From Deltaproteobacteria bacterium UBA5205 (GTDB lineage: Bacteria; Desulfobacterota; Syntrophorhabdia; Syntrophorhabdales; Syntrophorhabdaceae), in assembly GCA_002412715.1 (NCBI GenBank), contig DHVP01000048.1, forward strand, positions 239,687-274,548: a DNA stretch of 34,862 nucleotides, read 5' to 3'. This document shows, one piece after another, positions 33,317 to 34,862 of the stretch. A program made the translations under genes and the position numbers. Within the stretch, counting starts at the first letter, position 1. Every line of letters begins with the position of its first letter. The notes under the pieces were generated by a model. The model was not told where the DNA came from, did no database searches, and saw only the letters and a list, made by a program, of their open reading frames with translations.

Positions 33317-34171
33317 ATGTATGTCGAGATCGGCCCCGCCAGCCTGGTCATAACGGGCGAAAAGAACGGTGTTCCTTTTGAGTTTGTCCGGGAAGAAGCG
33401 GAAGAATTAATCACCGGCATCTTGAGAGAGATTCGGGAATGCCTGCCCGTGTTGAGGCAAAAGGCGCTAAGGATCAAGAACGTTTCCGGCCTGCCTGAGG
33501 CGGCACAACGGATGACAGCGGCCGTGAAGCTCGTGGATGAGGCAAGCCTGACACCCATGGCGGCGGTTGCCGGTACGGTTGCGGACATGATAAAAGAACA
33601 TTTTCTGAAGAAGGATGTCGATGTTCTCACCGTAAACAACGGCGGGGACCTGTCTATTTACAACAGGACCGGCCGGGCCCTCAGGGTAGGCATCGGCGAT
33701 ATTATCACCGGGCAGGCGACTAGCCATGTCATGGTATTGGAAGGCATGCGTAACTTCGGGATGGCGACGAGCGGATTCGGCGGCAGAAGCCTGACATTGG
33801 GCCTCGCGGACACCGCAACCGCGGTGGCCGAAACAGGGGCGATAGCGGATGCCGCGGCTACGTTTATCTGCAACCACACCACGGTCGCGGCCGGCGGGGT
33901 CATCAGGAAGAAGGCGCGTCTTATCGATCCCGAAACTGACATACCGGATGAGGACGTCACGATGGCGGTCGGCGCCTTGAGCCCCGATATTGTAGCGCGC
34001 TCCCTTACGAACGGACTTAAAACCGCGAACGCCCTGAGGGATCGCAACATCATCACCTATGCAGCCATAGCGTTGAAGGGAAGCATCGTAACAACTTCTC
34101 ATGGCAATAACAATAAATCTATAACCCTGGAGGTGCAGGATGGAAATCAGAAAGATAGTTACCATCGTTGA
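33317..34171 (+). CDS. UPF0280 (ApbE-like) protein
   Basis: A 284-residue protein of the UPF0280 family, which shares the ApbE fold of FMN transferases. The NNGGDLSIY segment (about 112-120) resembles the NxGGD element of ApbE, and GFGGRSLTLGLADTATAVA is another family block. ApbE enzymes attach FMN to Thr or Ser of target proteins using FAD. It starts 7 bp after hnr, whose product is known in another organism to carry covalent flavin, so a maturation role is a reasonable hypothesis. No activity has been shown for UPF0280 to my knowledge. Confidence 0.8.
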   Translation: MYVEIGPASLVITGEKNGVPFEFVREEAEELITGILREIRECLPVLRQKALRIKNVSGLPEAAQRMTAAVKLVDEASLTPMAAVAGTVADMIKEHFLKKDVDVLTVNNGGDLSIYNRTGRALRVGIGDIITGQATSHVMVLEGMRNFGMATSGFGGRSLTLGLADTATAVAETGAIADAAATFICNHTTVAAGGVIRKKARLIDPETDIPDEDVTMAVGALSPDIVARSLTNGLKTANALRDRNIITYAAIALKGSIVTTSHGNNNKSITLEVQDGNQKDSYHR

Positions 34172-34715
34172 AGACATGTTGGTTGACGGCCAGAAGAAGG
34201 CAGCGAAGCCGATCAGGAAGGCAGCCTGTATCGCCGTTATCAAGAACCCTTACGCGGGGAAATTTCAAGATGATCTGGCGCCTCTCATCGATTTCAGTGA
34301 AGAGGTAGGCAAGCTAATATCCGAAAGGGCCGTCGAGGCGCTCGGCGCCGACAGAAAACCCGAGAGCTACGGGAAGGCGGCCATCGTCGGGGAAAAAGGC
34401 GAACTCGAACACGCCGCGGCGCTTCTCCACCCGAAACTCGGCACACCGCTCCGCAACGCAGTCGGCGGAGGCAAGTCCATCATCCCCTCAGCCAAGAAGA
34501 TGGGGAAGATGGGTGACACAATCGACATTCCCCTTCATTTCAAGGACGCGGCCTTCGTCAGGTCCCATTTCGACGCCATGACAGTCTCCGTCAGCGATTC
34601 GCCAAGGTCCGACGAGATCCTCCTCGCCGTAGCGGTAACCGACGGCGGCAGACCCCATCCGCGTATCGGCGGACTTAAGAAAGAAGAAGCCAAGTGTGAG
34701 GACGGCCTCAGATAA
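34140..34715 (+). CDS. AA_synth (DUF1185) family protein
   Basis: A 191-residue protein matching the family named amino acid synthesis (PF06684, DUF1185), with IRKIVTIVEDMLVDGQKKAAKP at the start and a central HPKLGTPLRNAVGGGKSIIPSAKKMG. The family function is unknown despite the name. It overlaps the UPF0280 gene by 32 bp and has GGAGG before its ATG, so it is the last gene of the operon. A strong terminator follows. Its steady place beside hydroxynicotinate reductase suggests a role in the pathway or in an enzyme's maturation. Confidence 0.78.
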   Translation: MEIRKIVTIVEDMLVDGQKKAAKPIRKAACIAVIKNPYAGKFQDDLAPLIDFSEEVGKLISERAVEALGADRKPESYGKAAIVGEKGELEHAAALLHPKLGTPLRNAVGGGKSIIPSAKKMGKMGDTIDIPLHFKDAAFVRSHFDAMTVSVSDSPRSDEILLAVAVTDGGRPHPRIGGLKKEEAKCEDGLR

Positions 34716-34740
34716 CCGCGCACCGACATCCAGCATAACA

Positions 34741-34774
34741 AAGGACCCGGAGCCTGTAAGTTCCGGGTCCTTTC
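34741..34774 (+). terminator. Rho-independent terminator of the TRAP-hydroxylase operon
   Basis: A perfect 12-bp stem AAAGGACCCGGA (34741-34752) / TCCGGGTCCTTT (34763-34774) with a 10-base loop. The T-run is only three bases, but A's on the other side make it potentially bidirectional. The last 88 bp of the window show nothing further. Confidence 0.85.
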
Positions 34775-34862
34775 AAAGACGTTCAATGGATCCCCTGGAA
34801 AAAGACAAAGGACTGTCTCACGTTTATCCCGTAACAAACGCATACGCGTCAACTTAATCCTC

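Noticed and set aside
1..34862. CRISPR arrays, tRNA or rRNA genes, insertion sequences, integrases
   Set aside because: None seen. The only repeats are short local ones, and the broken ubiX has no transposase or recognisable terminal repeats beside it.

Overview
The window looks like chromosomal DNA of a strictly anaerobic, probably syntrophic or sulfate-reducing bacterium of the former Deltaproteobacteria (Syntrophorhabdus-like is my best guess). The reasons are moderate-to-high GC, tightly overlapping genes, a Rex NADH sensor, a 2-hydroxyacyl-CoA dehydratase/benzoyl-CoA reductase-type subunit pair, TRAP uptake, and a ferredoxin-dependent ring reductase. The taxon is an inference; no rRNA or tRNA gene is present.

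Left part (1-17261). A Lys/Ala/Pro-repeat protein (cut by the edge), a TVP38/VTT membrane protein, a PilB/GspE ATPase with an N-terminal cyclic-nucleotide-binding domain, and a MoxR + VWA pair all lie on the minus strand. A 367-bp intergenic region follows. It holds a consensus promoter for moxR, a promoter for two tandem aminotransferases, and a leader with a Phe-rich mini-ORF and two identical T-tailed hairpins that can re-pair with each other, which looks like an attenuator. Converging on the aminotransferases are rex-DUF350-bioD and a long housekeeping operon, maf-yggS-argH-lipoprotein-lysA-dapF-dapA-dapB. Then cutA points the other way.

Middle (17800-20290). A consensus sigma70 promoter drives two translationally coupled HGD-D family subunits, followed by a strong terminator. 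No ATP-dependent activator gene is in the window.

Right part (20303-34774). This is a nicotinate-type catabolic island in two transcription units. Unit 1 is an XRE-cupin regulator, a methylmalonate-semialdehyde-dehydrogenase-like aldehyde dehydrogenase, an MBL-fold protein and a truncated ubiX. Unit 2 is TRAP dctP-dctQ-dctM, a three-subunit molybdenum hydroxylase, enamidase, 6-hydroxynicotinate reductase, a UPF0280 (ApbE-like) protein and an AA_synth/DUF1185 protein, closed by a 12-bp-stem terminator. Both units start with nearly the same promoter/operator: TTGACA-N18-TAAAAT with ATTAAAT-N3-ATTTAAT in the spacer and a third ATTTAAT 19 bp further on. This strongly suggests one regulon run by the XRE-cupin protein.

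Proposed working model (inference): TRAP imports nicotinate or a close relative; the Mo-hydroxylase makes 6-hydroxynicotinate; the ferredoxin-dependent reductase makes 1,4,5,6-tetrahydro-6-oxonicotinate; enamidase releases ammonia and 2-formylglutarate. Because 2-formylglutarate is a 2-formyl carboxylate like methylmalonate semialdehyde, the co-regulated MMSDH-like enzyme could convert it directly to glutaryl-CoA + CO2, bypassing the B12-mutase branch known from Eubacterium barkeri. The UPF0280 protein is a candidate for installing the covalent flavin known in 6-hydroxynicotinate reductase.
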